Shown here in pieces: positions 37,850-46,421 of a stretch of 64,000 bases of DNA. This DNA is from Streptomyces lincolnensis (lineage in GTDB: Bacteria; Actinomycetota; Actinomycetes; Streptomycetales; Streptomycetaceae), in NCBI RefSeq assembly GCF_021173675.1, contig NZ_JAIHON010000002.1, forward strand, positions 732,939 through 796,938, given 5' to 3'. The number at the start of each line of letters is the position of its first letter. Position 1 is the first letter of the stretch. The notes beneath the pieces were generated by a model. That model did no database searches, had not been told where the DNA came from, and was given only the letters and a program-made list of their open reading frames with translations. The position numbers and the translations under genes were made by a program.

Positions 37850-39369
37850 CGACCGGCCTCCTGCGTGGTGTTGAGGATGTTGACGCCCTTGAAGAGGGCC
37901 GACGGGCAGCCGTGCGAGACGGCCGCGACCTGGCCCGGCTGGGCCTTGCCGCAGTTGAAGGCGCCACCCAGGACATAGGTCTGCGGACCGCCCACCGCGG
38001 CCATCGAGCCCCAGAAGTCGGTGGTCGTCGCCTGGTACGCCACGTCCCGCAGCTGCCCGGTGATCCGCCCGTTCTCGATCCTGAAGAACCGCTGGCCGGT
38101 GAACTGGAAGTTGTAGCGCTGCATGTCGATGGACCAGGACCGGTCCCCGACGACATAGATCCCGCGGTCCACGCTGCCGATCAGATCCTCGGTCGACATC
38201 CCGGCCGGATCCGGCTGCAGGGACACGTTGGCCATCCGCTGCACGGGCACATGGCCGGGGGAGTCGGCGAACGCGCACCCGTTGGACCGCTCGAACCCGG
38301 TCAGCTTCGCGATCCGCCGGTCCAGCTGGTAGCCGACGAGCGTGCCGTCCTTCACCAGGTCCCAGGACTGGCCCGCGACGCCCTCGTCGTCGTAGCCGAT
38401 GGTCGCGAGCCCGTGCTCGGCGGTGCGGTCGCCCGTCACGTTCATCAGATCGGAGCCGTAGCGCAGCTTGCCCAGCTGGTCGAAGGTGGCGAAGGAGGTG
38501 CCGGCGTAGGCGGCCTCGTAGCCGAGCGCGCGGTCCAGCTCGGTGGCGTGGCCGATGGACTCGTGGATGGTCAGCCACAGGTTGGACGGGTCCACGACGA
38601 GGTCGTAGACGCCCGCCTCGACGCTCGGCGCGCGCATCTTCTCGGCGAGTAGCTCCGGGATCCGCGCCAGCTCGTCGTCCCAGTCCCAGCCGGTCCCGGT
38701 CAGGTACTCCCAGCCGCGTCCGACCGGCGGTGCGATGGTGCGCATGGAGTCGAACTCGCCGCTCGACTCGTCGACCGACACGGCGGTCAGCGACGGGTGC
38801 AGCCGGACGCGCTGCTGGGTGGTCACGGTCCCGGCGGTGTCGGCGTAGAACTTGTTCTCATGGACGGTGAGCAGCGAGGCGTCGACATGGTTGACGCCGT
38901 CCGCCGCCAGCAGCCGCGCGCTCCAGTCCGCGAGCAGCGCGGCCTTCTCCTCGTCGGGCACGCTGAACGGATCGATCTCGTACGACGAGATCCACGTCTT
39001 CTCGGCGTGCACCGGCTCGTCCGCCAGTTCCACACGCTCGTCCGACCCGGCCGCCTTGATCACCTGCGCGGACAGCTTCGCCATCTGCACCGCCTGCGAG
39101 GCGACCTTGGCGGCCGCGTCCAGGGTCAGGTCCACGCCCGAGGCGAACCCCCAGGTGCCGCCGTGCACGACCCGCACCGCGTACCCGAGGTCGGTGGTGT
39201 CCGACGTCCCGGAGGGCTTGGCGTCCCGCAGCCGCCAGGACGCGCTGCGCACCCGCTCGAACCGGAAGTCCGCGTGCGCCGCGCCCAGCGCACGCGCGCG
39301 TGCCAGCGCGGCGTCGGCGAGGGCACGTAGGGGGAGCGCCGTGAAGGCTTCGTCGATGGTATGAGGCAC
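37846..39369 (-). CDS. TldD/PmbA family metalloprotease (TldD-like)
   Basis: 507 residues from GTG (VPHTIDEAFTALPL). HESIGHATELD gives the HExxxH zinc site (about residue 260-270). TldD/TldE pairs degrade unfolded peptides and mature modified peptides. First gene of the pair. Divergent from fabG. Confidence 0.92.
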   Translation of the reverse strand: MPHTIDEAFTALPLRALADAALARARALGAAHADFRFERVRSASWRLRDAKPSGTSDTTDLGYAVRVVHGGTWGFASGVDLTLDAAAKVASQAVQMAKLSAQVIKAAGSDERVELADEPVHAEKTWISSYEIDPFSVPDEEKAALLADWSARLLAADGVNHVDASLLTVHENKFYADTAGTVTTQQRVRLHPSLTAVSVDESSGEFDSMRTIAPPVGRGWEYLTGTGWDWDDELARIPELLAEKMRAPSVEAGVYDLVVDPSNLWLTIHESIGHATELDRALGYEAAYAGTSFATFDQLGKLRYGSDLMNVTGDRTAEHGLATIGYDDEGVAGQSWDLVKDGTLVGYQLDRRIAKLTGFERSNGCAFADSPGHVPVQRMANVSLQPDPAGMSTEDLIGSVDRGIYVVGDRSWSIDMQRYNFQFTGQRFFRIENGRITGQLRDVAYQATTTDFWGSMAAVGGPQTYVLGGAFNCGKAQPGQVAAVSHGCPSALFKGVNILNTTQEAGR

Positions 39370-39618
39370 CTGGGTCTCTTCCTGTAGGCATGACTGTGAC
39401 CGGCGGTTGCCCCGATCATGTCGCGGCCACGGGTCCGCGGACCACACGTTTGTGCCCGGAGTCCGCACTTTCTGTAGGGACCCGACAGTGAGTCCCCCGA
39501 GCCACTGTGGGTGCCCGAATGTCCGCGCGGGGGCCGGGCCCGATAGGTTTTCGGAGAAGCCGCCTGTCATCCAGGTGTTCGGGCGGGTGTGTCAGACCGC
39601 TATCGAAAGGGTGATCCG

Positions 39619-40323
39619 TTGAGCCGCTCGGTTCTCGTCACCGGAGGCAACCGGGGCATCGGCCTCGCCATCGCCCGCGCATTCGCCGACGCCGGCGACA
39701 AGGTCGCCATCACGTACCGCTCGGGGGAGCCGCCGTCCGGCTTCCTGGCCGTCAAGTGCGACATCACCGACCCCGAGCAGGTGGAGCAGGCCTACAAGGA
39801 GATCGAGGCCGAGCACGGCCCGGTCGAGGTCCTGATCGCCAACGCCGGCGTCACCAAGGACCAGCTCCTGATGCGGATGTCCGAGGAGGACTTCACCTCG
39901 GTCATCGACACCAACCTCACCGGCACCTTCCGGGTGGTCAAGCGCGCCAACCGCGGCATGCTGCGCGCCAAGAAGGGCCGCGTCGTCCTGATCTCGTCGG
40001 TGGTCGGGCTGTACGGCTCGCCGGGACAGGCGAACTACGCCGCATCCAAGGCCGCCCTGGTCGGCTTCGCGCGTTCCCTCGCCCGTGAGCTGGGCTCGCG
40101 CAACATCACCTTCAACGTCGTGGCGCCCGGTTTCGTCGACACCGACATGACCAAGGTCCTCACCGACGAGCAGCGCGCCGGCATCGTGTCGCAGGTGCCG
40201 CTCGGCCGGTACGCGCAGCCGGAGGAGATCGCCGCGACGGTGCGGTTCCTCGCCTCGGACGACGCTTCGTACATCACTGGAGCCGTCATCCCCGTTGACG
40301 GCGGACTGGGAATGGGTCACTGA
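39619..40323 (+). CDS. fabG: 3-oxoacyl-ACP reductase FabG
   Basis: 234 residues from TTG, with AAAGGGTGA 5 bp upstream (a GTG ten codons earlier lacks such a site). NADPH Rossmann motif TGGNRGIGLAIA; NAG motif IANAGVTKDQL; triad in SSVVGLYGSPGQANYAASKAAL (Ser, Tyr, Lys); C-terminal TGAVIPVDGGLGMGH. Reduces beta-ketoacyl-ACP in type II fatty-acid synthesis. Followed 5 bp later by fabI. Confidence 0.95.
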   Translation: MSRSVLVTGGNRGIGLAIARAFADAGDKVAITYRSGEPPSGFLAVKCDITDPEQVEQAYKEIEAEHGPVEVLIANAGVTKDQLLMRMSEEDFTSVIDTNLTGTFRVVKRANRGMLRAKKGRVVLISSVVGLYGSPGQANYAASKAALVGFARSLARELGSRNITFNVVAPGFVDTDMTKVLTDEQRAGIVSQVPLGRYAQPEEIAATVRFLASDDASYITGAVIPVDGGLGMGH

Positions 40324-40328
40324 TCACC

Positions 40329-41096
40329 ATGAGCGGAATTCTCGAGGGCAAGCGCGTCCTGATCACCGGTGTGCTGATGGAGTCCTCCATCGCCTTCCAC
40401 GCCGCCAAGCTGGCCCAGGAGCAGGGCGCGGAGATCATCCTGACCGCGTTCCCGCGGCCCACGCTGACCGAGCGCATCGCCAGGAAGCTGCCCAAGCCGG
40501 CCAAGGTCATCGAGCTCGACGTCACCAACGGCGAGCACCTCGCGCGGCTGGCCGACCTCGTCGGCGAGGAGCTCGGCGGCCTCGACGGCGTCGTGCACTC
40601 CATCGGCTTCGCGCCGCAGGACGCGCTCGGCGGCAACTTCCTCAACACGCCGTTCGAGTCCGTGGCCACCGCCATGCACGTCTCGGCGTACTCCCTGAAG
40701 TCGCTGACCATGGCCTGCCTGCCGCTGATGCAGAACGGCGGCTCAGTCGTCGGCCTCACCTTCGACGCGCAGTACGCCTGGCCGCAGTACGACTGGATGG
40801 GCCCGGCCAAGGCCGCCCTGGAGGCCACCAGCCGTTACATGGCCCGGGACCTGGGCAAGCAGAACATCCGCTGCAACCTGATCTCCGCGGGCCCGATCGG
40901 CTCCATGGCCGCCAAGTCCATCCCGGGCTTCAGCGACCTGGCCGCCGTGTGGGACGAGCGCTCGCCTCTGGAGTGGGACCTCAAGGACCCGGAGCCGGCC
41001 GGCAAGGGCGTCGTCGCCCTGCTGAGCGACTGGTTCCCGAAGACCACCGGCGAGATCATCCACGTCGACGGCGGTCTGCACGCGATCGGCGCCTGA
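40329..41096 (+). CDS. fabI: Enoyl-ACP reductase FabI (InhA-like)
   Basis: 255 residues. NADH-binding ITGVLMESSIAFHAAKLAQEQGA, LDGVVHSIGFAPQDALGGNF, active-site FDAQYAWPQYDWMGPAKAALEA (Tyr and Lys), and IHVDGGLHAIGA. Closer to mycobacterial InhA than to E. coli FabI in the MGPAKAALE segment. Final reduction of the elongation cycle. Operon with fabG. Confidence 0.95.
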   Translation: MSGILEGKRVLITGVLMESSIAFHAAKLAQEQGAEIILTAFPRPTLTERIARKLPKPAKVIELDVTNGEHLARLADLVGEELGGLDGVVHSIGFAPQDALGGNFLNTPFESVATAMHVSAYSLKSLTMACLPLMQNGGSVVGLTFDAQYAWPQYDWMGPAKAALEATSRYMARDLGKQNIRCNLISAGPIGSMAAKSIPGFSDLAAVWDERSPLEWDLKDPEPAGKGVVALLSDWFPKTTGEIIHVDGGLHAIGA

Positions 41097-41134
41097 CACC
41101 TCCGTAGCGATGTGCGGGGCTGTACCGATGTGCG

Positions 41135-41162
41135 GGGCCCGCGTCCTCCGGGACGCGGGCCC
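41135..41162 (+). terminator. Terminator after fabI
   Basis: 12-bp perfect stem GGGCCCGCGTCC / GGACGCGGGCCC with loop TCCG. CGATGTGCGGGGC is duplicated just before it (41108-41120, 41126-41138). Confidence 0.85.
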
Positions 41163-41270
41163 TCACCCGTTCGGCCCACCAGGCCGGGCGCGCACCGGCC
41201 GCAACTGGGCACGCTGGATTACGCGTTCACTCCGCGATTCCCTCCCCAGTACGGCCGAGGAGGTCCCCTT

Positions 41271-41624
41271 GTGCGCATGTCCCGCAGCCTGGCCTCAGTG
41301 ACCGTGGCCGTCTCCGTCGTGCTGTCCCTGCCGTACGACGCGCTGCCGCACGCGCGCGTGGAGGCGCGCGAGGCCGCCGAGCCGGAACTGTTCGGCGCCT
41401 CCTGCCACAGCAGGGTCGACGGTTCCCGGGTGACGGCGTACTGCCACAACCCGTATCCGCGCGTGGACGGCGTCAGGCTGCACATCGAGTGCGACCGCTG
41501 GTGGGACATCGACAGCGACGGCGCCCAGGTCGAGGCCGGCCCCGCGCAGACCGTGCGTCTGACCGGCCGTTGCTGGAAAGAGGTGCGGGCGGTGTGGGTC
41601 AGTCACCGGAAGCTGGCGCGCTGA
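41271..41624 (+). CDS. Small secreted protein with three to four cysteines
   Basis: 117 residues from GTG (GAGGAGG upstream). Signal peptide about 1-28 (SLASVTVAVSVVLSLPYDALPHA). Mature part: ASCHSRVDGSRVTAYCHNPYPRVDGVRLHIECDRWWDIDSDGAQVEAGPAQTVRLTGRCWKEVRAVWVSHR, with four Cys that may form two disulfides. No family recognised. Its stop overlaps the GntR gene's stop region on the other strand by 26 bp. Confidence 0.75.
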   Translation: MRMSRSLASVTVAVSVVLSLPYDALPHARVEAREAAEPELFGASCHSRVDGSRVTAYCHNPYPRVDGVRLHIECDRWWDIDSDGAQVEAGPAQTVRLTGRCWKEVRAVWVSHRKLAR

Positions 41625-42294
41625 GCCGCCCCGGACGGCACAGGAACGGATAGCCGGCCGCCTCCTCGGCGGCCACCGCCGCGTCGCCCGTCCGGATCGC
41701 GTCGACGAGCCGCGCGTGGTCCATGTGCGTCTCAGGCGTCAGCTCCTCGCCGATGTCCTCACGCAGCCAGTCCCGCAGCACCTCGCCCAGGTCGGCGTAC
41801 ATCTCGGTCATCACGTCGTTGTGGGAGGCGGCCACCACCGCGAGGTGGAAGGTGGCGTCCGCGGCCACGAAGGTCTCCGCGTCGCCCGACTCCCAGGCCT
41901 CCTCGCGCCGCACCAGGAGCGCGTCGAGCTGCTTGAGGTCCTTCTCCGTGCGCCGCACGGCGGCCAGCCGGGCGGCGGACGACTCCAGGGTGGAGCGCAG
42001 CTCGGCGATGTGCCGGGGATCGGCGTCGGCGAAGCGGCGGTGCATCACACCCGCCAGCTCGCTGGTCGCCGCGACGTACGTTCCCGAGCCCTGGCGGATG
42101 TCCAGCAGGCCGTTGTGCGCCAGCGCGCGCACGGCCTCGCGGACGGTGTTGCGGGCCACACCGAGCTGCTCGACCAGTTCGGGCTCCGTCGGGATCCGGG
42201 AACCGACCGGCCACTCGCCCGAGGTGATCTGGGTACGCAGTGCGGCGATGACCTGCTCGGACAGCGCCGACCGGCGGGGATGGCTCAGAGGCAT
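41599..42294 (-). CDS. GntR/FadR-family transcriptional regulator
   Basis: 231 residues. Winged HTH about 10-70 (VIAALRTQITSGEWPVGSRIPTEPELVEQLGVARNTVREAVRALAHNGLLDIRQGSGTYV), then an FCD effector domain with metal-binding pattern (FHLAVVAASHNDVMTEMY ... MDHARLVDAI). Divergent from the MFS gene; three ATGAT half-sites lie over the MFS promoter. Confidence 0.92.
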   Translation of the reverse strand: MPLSHPRRSALSEQVIAALRTQITSGEWPVGSRIPTEPELVEQLGVARNTVREAVRALAHNGLLDIRQGSGTYVAATSELAGVMHRRFADADPRHIAELRSTLESSAARLAAVRRTEKDLKQLDALLVRREEAWESGDAETFVAADATFHLAVVAASHNDVMTEMYADLGEVLRDWLREDIGEELTPETHMDHARLVDAIRTGDAAVAAEEAAGYPFLCRPGRLSAPASGD

Positions 42295-42338
42295 GGCACA
42301 CCTTCGCACGGGCGGGGCCGGTGCGGGCGACCCGAGGA

Positions 42339-42369
42339 TGGACAACCAATCATCCCATGATTCTATGAT
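42339..42369 (+). promoter_or_regulatory. MFS promoter with ATGAT half-site array
   Basis: -35-like TGGACA (42339-42344), 19-bp spacer, -10 TATGAT (42364-42369). Overlaid: ATCAT (42349-42353), ATGAT (42357-42361) and ATGAT (42365-42369), each 8 bp apart; the first two make a perfect inverted repeat. The start ATG at 42377 would coincide with the transcription start. Confidence 0.55.
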
Positions 42370-42376
42370 GGGTCTC

Positions 42377-43741
42377 ATGGCACGTGAGGAAATACGGACG
42401 ACGACGTCCACGACCGTACGCAGTTCGGCCACCGACGCGCGGAGCGGCGCGGCCGGTGACGGGGCCGCCGATGCCCAGGGCGCCGCGATGCCCGCCCCGC
42501 GCGCGTGGGCGGTGCGTCTGGTCGTCGTCGGCATCGTGCTGTCCGCCCTGAACCTCCGCCCGGCCATCACCAGCCTCGGCGCCCTCCTCGAGGAAGTCCG
42601 CGACGGCCTCGGCATGAGCGGCAGCGTCGCCGGGCTCCTCACCTCCATGCCCCCGCTCTGCTTCGCCCTCTTCGGCGGCCTGGCCCCCCGCCTGGCCCGC
42701 CGCTTCGGTCCTGCCGCCGTGGTGTGCGCGGGCATGCTCGCCATCACGACGGGCCTGCTCGTACGCCCGTACGCGGGGAGCACGGCCGGGTTCCTGGCCG
42801 CCAGTGCCCTGGCCCTCATGGGGATCGCCGTCAGCAACGTCCTGATGCCGGTCATCGTCAAGCGCTGGTTCCCGGACCGGGTGGGCTCCATGACCGGTCT
42901 GTACTCCATGGCGGTCGCCCTCGGCACCGCGGCGGCCGCCGCGGTGACCGTGCCGATGACCGACGCCCTGGGCGGCAGCTGGCAGCCCGGGCTCGCCCTG
43001 TGGGCCGTCCTGGCGGCCACGGCGGTGGTGCCGTGGGTCCCGCTCGTCCGGGACCGGGGAGCGACCCCGGACGAGCGGGACACCGCCTCCTCGGCCGGGC
43101 GGGCCCCCGCGTCGCCGCCCGGGCGGAGCCCCGCGCGCGAGGAGGCCGCCCCTACCGTGCGCATCACCCGGAGCCGTACCGCCTGGGCGCTCGCGGTGTT
43201 CTTCGGGCTCCAGGCCACCGCCGCCTACATCACGATGGGCTGGATGGCGCAGATCTTCCGGGACACGGGCGTTCCGGCGTCCACGGCCGGGCTGCTGCTG
43301 GCCGTCACCATGGTGATGGGCGTGCCGCTGGCCTTCGTCATCCCGCGCCTGGCCACCCGGCTGCCGCACCAGGGCCCGATCGTGGTCGCGCTCGGCGTGT
43401 GCGGGCTCGCCGGCTACGCCGGCCTGTACCTCGCCCCGGCCGCCGGCGCCTGGGCCTGGGCCCTCCTGCTCGGCATCGCCAACTGCGCCTTCCCGCTGGC
43501 GCTCACCATGGTCGGGATGCGGGCCAGGACCGGCGTGGGCGTCGCCAAGCTGTCGGCCTTCGCGCAGAGCACCGGCTATCTGATCTCCATCCCGGGCCCG
43601 CTCCTGGTCGGCGTGCTCTACCAGAGCAGCGGCGGCTGGGGGCTGCCGATCGCTCTCATGACCGCCCTGATGATCCCGCAGATGGTGGTGGGCGTCCTGG
43701 CGGGGCGCAACCGTACGGTGGAGGACGAGGCGGTCCGCTGA
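42377..43741 (+). CDS. MFS transporter, CynX/NimT family
   Basis: 454 residues if started at MAREEIR (ATGs at 42365 and 42368 are alternatives; none has a Shine-Dalgarno, and the -10 TATGAT suits leaderless start at 42377). Twelve helices; LNLRPAITSLGALLEEVRDGLGMSGSVAGLLTSMPPLCFALFGGLAPRLARRFG is the CynX/NimT signature. Long charged loop between helices 6 and 7. Possible substrates are cyanate, nitroimidazole or other small anions. Regulated by the divergent GntR protein (inference). Confidence 0.9.
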   Translation: MAREEIRTTTSTTVRSSATDARSGAAGDGAADAQGAAMPAPRAWAVRLVVVGIVLSALNLRPAITSLGALLEEVRDGLGMSGSVAGLLTSMPPLCFALFGGLAPRLARRFGPAAVVCAGMLAITTGLLVRPYAGSTAGFLAASALALMGIAVSNVLMPVIVKRWFPDRVGSMTGLYSMAVALGTAAAAAVTVPMTDALGGSWQPGLALWAVLAATAVVPWVPLVRDRGATPDERDTASSAGRAPASPPGRSPAREEAAPTVRITRSRTAWALAVFFGLQATAAYITMGWMAQIFRDTGVPASTAGLLLAVTMVMGVPLAFVIPRLATRLPHQGPIVVALGVCGLAGYAGLYLAPAAGAWAWALLLGIANCAFPLALTMVGMRARTGVGVAKLSAFAQSTGYLISIPGPLLVGVLYQSSGGWGLPIALMTALMIPQMVVGVLAGRNRTVEDEAVR

Positions 43742-43792
43742 GCGGGATGCCCCGCCGTGGGCCCCGGATCCGGGGAGTGCGAGACTTGCCGT

Positions 43793-43909
43793 ATGCCAGT
43801 GCTCGAGCCGAACCCCCAGAACGGCCAGAAGAAGATGCTGCTCGTCTTCGGCTCGTTCTTCGCCATCTTCATCATCATCGCCGTCATCGCGACGATCGCC
43901 TCACCCTGA
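43793..43909 (+). CDS. 38-residue membrane peptide, SGM_5486-type transporter-associated
   Basis: MPVLEPNPQNGQKKMLLVF then one hydrophobic helix to ATIASP. Polar 14-residue head and a single membrane span. It matches, from memory, the 'SGM_5486 family transporter-associated protein' that follows MFS genes in Streptomyces. 51 bp after the transporter stop; a CCCCGGATCCGGGG palindrome (43762-43775) lies in the gap. Confidence 0.8.
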   Translation: MPVLEPNPQNGQKKMLLVFGSFFAIFIIIAVIATIASP

Positions 43910-43935
43910 GAGCGCTAGTCCGAGGGGGCCGGGGT

Positions 43936-43962
43936 GGGGGTAACCCCCCTGTCCCCTAGGGG
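43936..43962. promoter_or_regulatory. Pair of G/C palindromes
   Basis: GGGGG-TAA-CCCCC (43936-43948) and CCCCTAGGGG (43953-43962), centres about 15 bp apart, about 120 bp upstream of the next small gene. Looks like a regulatory site; protein unknown. Confidence 0.35.
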
Positions 43963-44082
43963 GCGAGTGTCAGGGTCAACTGGGTGGATCACCGGATGGG
44001 TTGAGAGGCGCGGAGCCCGTAGCTTCGAGATGTGACCGCGAGAGGCGGATCACGGACCACTCGAAGACGAGCGGAGGCACTC

Positions 44083-44289
44083 ATGTCGGCCCCTACGCAG
44101 ACTCCGCCCCACCCGGCGTCCCGGGGCGGCGTCGACATGCGCCTGCCCTGGTGGGCCCTGGCTCTGCCGACGCTCGCCTTCGTCGTGCTCCTGGCGCTGA
44201 TGCTGAACCCGTCGGACGCGCACGCGGCGACCGGCGACCCCGCCGTCACCCGTCTCCTGGAGCACCTGCGGCAGCTCATAGCGGGCTGA
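44083..44289 (+). CDS. Small single-pass membrane protein
   Basis: 68 residues, ATG with GCGGAGG. Helix WWALALPTLAFVVLLALML (about 24-42), followed by NPSDAHAATGDPAVTRLLEHLRQLIAG. The AHA-A could be a signal-peptidase site, which would leave a 20-residue secreted peptide. Family unknown, conserved by my recollection in Streptomyces. Confidence 0.72.
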   Translation: MSAPTQTPPHPASRGGVDMRLPWWALALPTLAFVVLLALMLNPSDAHAATGDPAVTRLLEHLRQLIAG

Positions 44290-44355
44290 GCACGGCCTGA
44301 TCCGCCCGGTCAACTCCCTGCGCCCCATGGCGTGTTTCGTGCGAAGCTGGATCCC

Positions 44356-44874
44356 ATGAGCGTCGCAGAACCCCGCAGGATTGTCCTCTTCCGGCATGCG
44401 AAAGCCGACTGGCCACAGGTGACCGACCATGAGCGGCCGCTCGCCGACCGGGGCCGCAAGGAAGCGGTGGAGGCCGGACGGAGGCTGACCGACACCGGTC
44501 TCTCCTTCGATCTGGCCCTGTGCTCCACGGCGACCCGGACACGCGAGACATGGAAACTCGCCGTCCAGGAGTTCCCGCACCGGCCGAAAACGGTCTACGA
44601 GGAGCGGATCTACGACGCCTCTCCCGGCGAACTGATCGCTCTGCTCAACGAGACCCCCGACGACGCGCAGAACGTCGTCCTGATCGGCCACAACCCGGGC
44701 GTCCAGGGTCTCGCCGACATCCTCGCCGGCTCCGCCGAGGGCGACGCGCGCGACCGGATGAGCGGCCGCGGCTTCCCGGCCGCCGCCTTCGCCGTCCTGT
44801 CCTTCAGCGGCTCCTGGAAGGCCCTGGAACCGGGCGTCGCCACGCTGCTGGACTACTGGGCCCCGTCCGACTGA
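44356..44874 (+). CDS. SixA-type phosphohistidine phosphatase (histidine phosphatase family)
   Basis: 172 residues. FRHAKADW (catalytic His, phospho-acceptor; the usual RHG is RHA, as in SixA), CSTATRTRETW and second His in VVLIGHNPGVQGLADIL. ATG start; an upstream GTG at 44332 is possible. Substrate unknown. Confidence 0.9.
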   Translation: MSVAEPRRIVLFRHAKADWPQVTDHERPLADRGRKEAVEAGRRLTDTGLSFDLALCSTATRTRETWKLAVQEFPHRPKTVYEERIYDASPGELIALLNETPDDAQNVVLIGHNPGVQGLADILAGSAEGDARDRMSGRGFPAAAFAVLSFSGSWKALEPGVATLLDYWAPSD

Positions 44875-44904
44875 CCCCACCCCCGAGAACCCCTGTAGAC
44901 GCGC

Positions 44905-44935
44905 GTGAGGGGCCCGGCGGTGCCGGGCCCCTCAC
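44905..44935. terminator. Bidirectional terminator between sixA-like gene and serB
   Basis: 14-bp perfect stem GTGAGGGGCCCGGC / GCCGGGCCCCTCAC with loop GGT, between convergent genes. Confidence 0.88.
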
Positions 44936-44950
44936 CATGCGGTACGTCGC

Positions 44951-46165
44951 TCAGTCCTCGTCGTGCATGTCCGCCGCCTCGACCTCTTCACGGGTGACGC
45001 CCAGCAGGTACAGGACCGTGTCGAGGAAGGGGAAGTTCACCGCGGTGTGCGCGGCCTCCCGCACCACCGGCTTGGCGTTGAAGGCGACCCCGAGTCCGGC
45101 CGCGTTCAGCATGTCCAGGTCGTTGGCGCCGTCGCCGATCGCCACCGTCTGGGCCAGCGGTACGCCCGCCTCCGCGGCGAACCGGCGCAGCAGCCGCGCC
45201 TTGCCCGCCCGGTCCACGATCTCCCCGGTGACCTTGCCGGTCAGCCTGCCGTCGACGATCTCCAGGGTGTTGGCATGGGCGAAGTCCAGCCCGAGCCGGT
45301 CCTTGAGGTCGTCGGTGACCTGGGTGAACCCACCGGACACCACGCCCACTTGGTAGCCGAGCCGCTTCAGCGTGCGGATCAGCGTCCGTGCCCCCGGCGT
45401 CAGCCGCACCTCGCTGCGGACCTTGTCCACCACCGAGGCGTCCAGCCCCTTCAGCAGCGCCACGCGCGCGTGCAGCGACTGCTCGAAGTCCAGCTCCCCG
45501 CGCATCGCCGCCGCCGTCACCTCGGCGACCTCGTCCTCACAGCCGGCGTGCGCCGCGAAGAGCTCGATCACCTCGTCCTGGATGAGCGTCGAGTCCACGT
45601 CCATGACGATCAGCCGCTGGGCCCGCCGGTGCAGCCCCGCCGCGACGACGGCGACATCGACGCCGAGCATCGCCGCGTCGGTCACCAGGGCCGTGCGCAG
45701 CGGTTCGGTCTCCACACCCGACACCGCGAACTCCACCGCGGTCACGGGGTACTTGGCGAGCCGGAAGATACGGTCGATGTTGCCGCCGGTCCGGGTGATC
45801 CGACCGGCCACCGCCGCCGTCGCCTCCGCGGTGAGCGGGTGCCCGAGGACCGTCACCAGGGAACGGCCCAGGCCGCGCGGCCGGTTGTCACCACGGCCGG
45901 AGATGATCTCCGCCTGCATCTTCACCGACTCCGCCCAACTGTGGACGGTGGACCGCAGATCGCCCTCCAGCCCACTCGGCGGCGCGGTCACGAGCGCGCA
46001 CAGCACCATGCGGCCACGGGTGACGACCTGCTCGATGTCGACCACGTCGACGGAGAAGGCGGCGAGGGTGTCGAAGAGTCCGGCGGTGATGCCCGGCCTG
46101 TCCTTCCCGAAGATCTTCACGAGAAGGGTGGGGACGTCGGAGCTCGAGGTCTGCGAAGGGCTCAT
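44951..46165 (-). CDS. serB: Phosphoserine phosphatase SerB
   Basis: Final step of serine synthesis. 404 residues: two N-terminal ACT-like modules (LLVKIFGKDRPGITAGLFDTLAAF and LVTVLGHPLTAEATAAVAGRITRTGGNI) then a HAD domain with nucleophile Asp189 in MDVDSTLI, VSGGFTQV (motif II) and GDGANDLDML (motif III/IV). The ACT modules suggest serine feedback. Similar to mycobacterial SerB2. Confidence 0.96.
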   Translation of the reverse strand: MSPSQTSSSDVPTLLVKIFGKDRPGITAGLFDTLAAFSVDVVDIEQVVTRGRMVLCALVTAPPSGLEGDLRSTVHSWAESVKMQAEIISGRGDNRPRGLGRSLVTVLGHPLTAEATAAVAGRITRTGGNIDRIFRLAKYPVTAVEFAVSGVETEPLRTALVTDAAMLGVDVAVVAAGLHRRAQRLIVMDVDSTLIQDEVIELFAAHAGCEDEVAEVTAAAMRGELDFEQSLHARVALLKGLDASVVDKVRSEVRLTPGARTLIRTLKRLGYQVGVVSGGFTQVTDDLKDRLGLDFAHANTLEIVDGRLTGKVTGEIVDRAGKARLLRRFAAEAGVPLAQTVAIGDGANDLDMLNAAGLGVAFNAKPVVREAAHTAVNFPFLDTVLYLLGVTREEVEAADMHDED

Positions 46166-46421
46166 GGTGTTCCCACCGTATCCGGCACTCAGCGCATTCC
46201 GCGCAGGAGGTCCGTCTGACGGACACGGAACAGTGGGCGACGGGCAGGTGTCGTGGATCTTACGGCGTGGGGGTGTTTGCGCAGCGTGCACGGGTGGCGC
46301 GGCGGCGTGACAAACGGTGAGCGCGGACCGGTCCGTGCCGGGCCTGGACCCGGAGCAGGCAGGCGCGCGCGAGAGCGGGCGTCCCCGTGTCAGCCCGCCG
46401 CGCGCGTCCCGCCGCGGTTCG

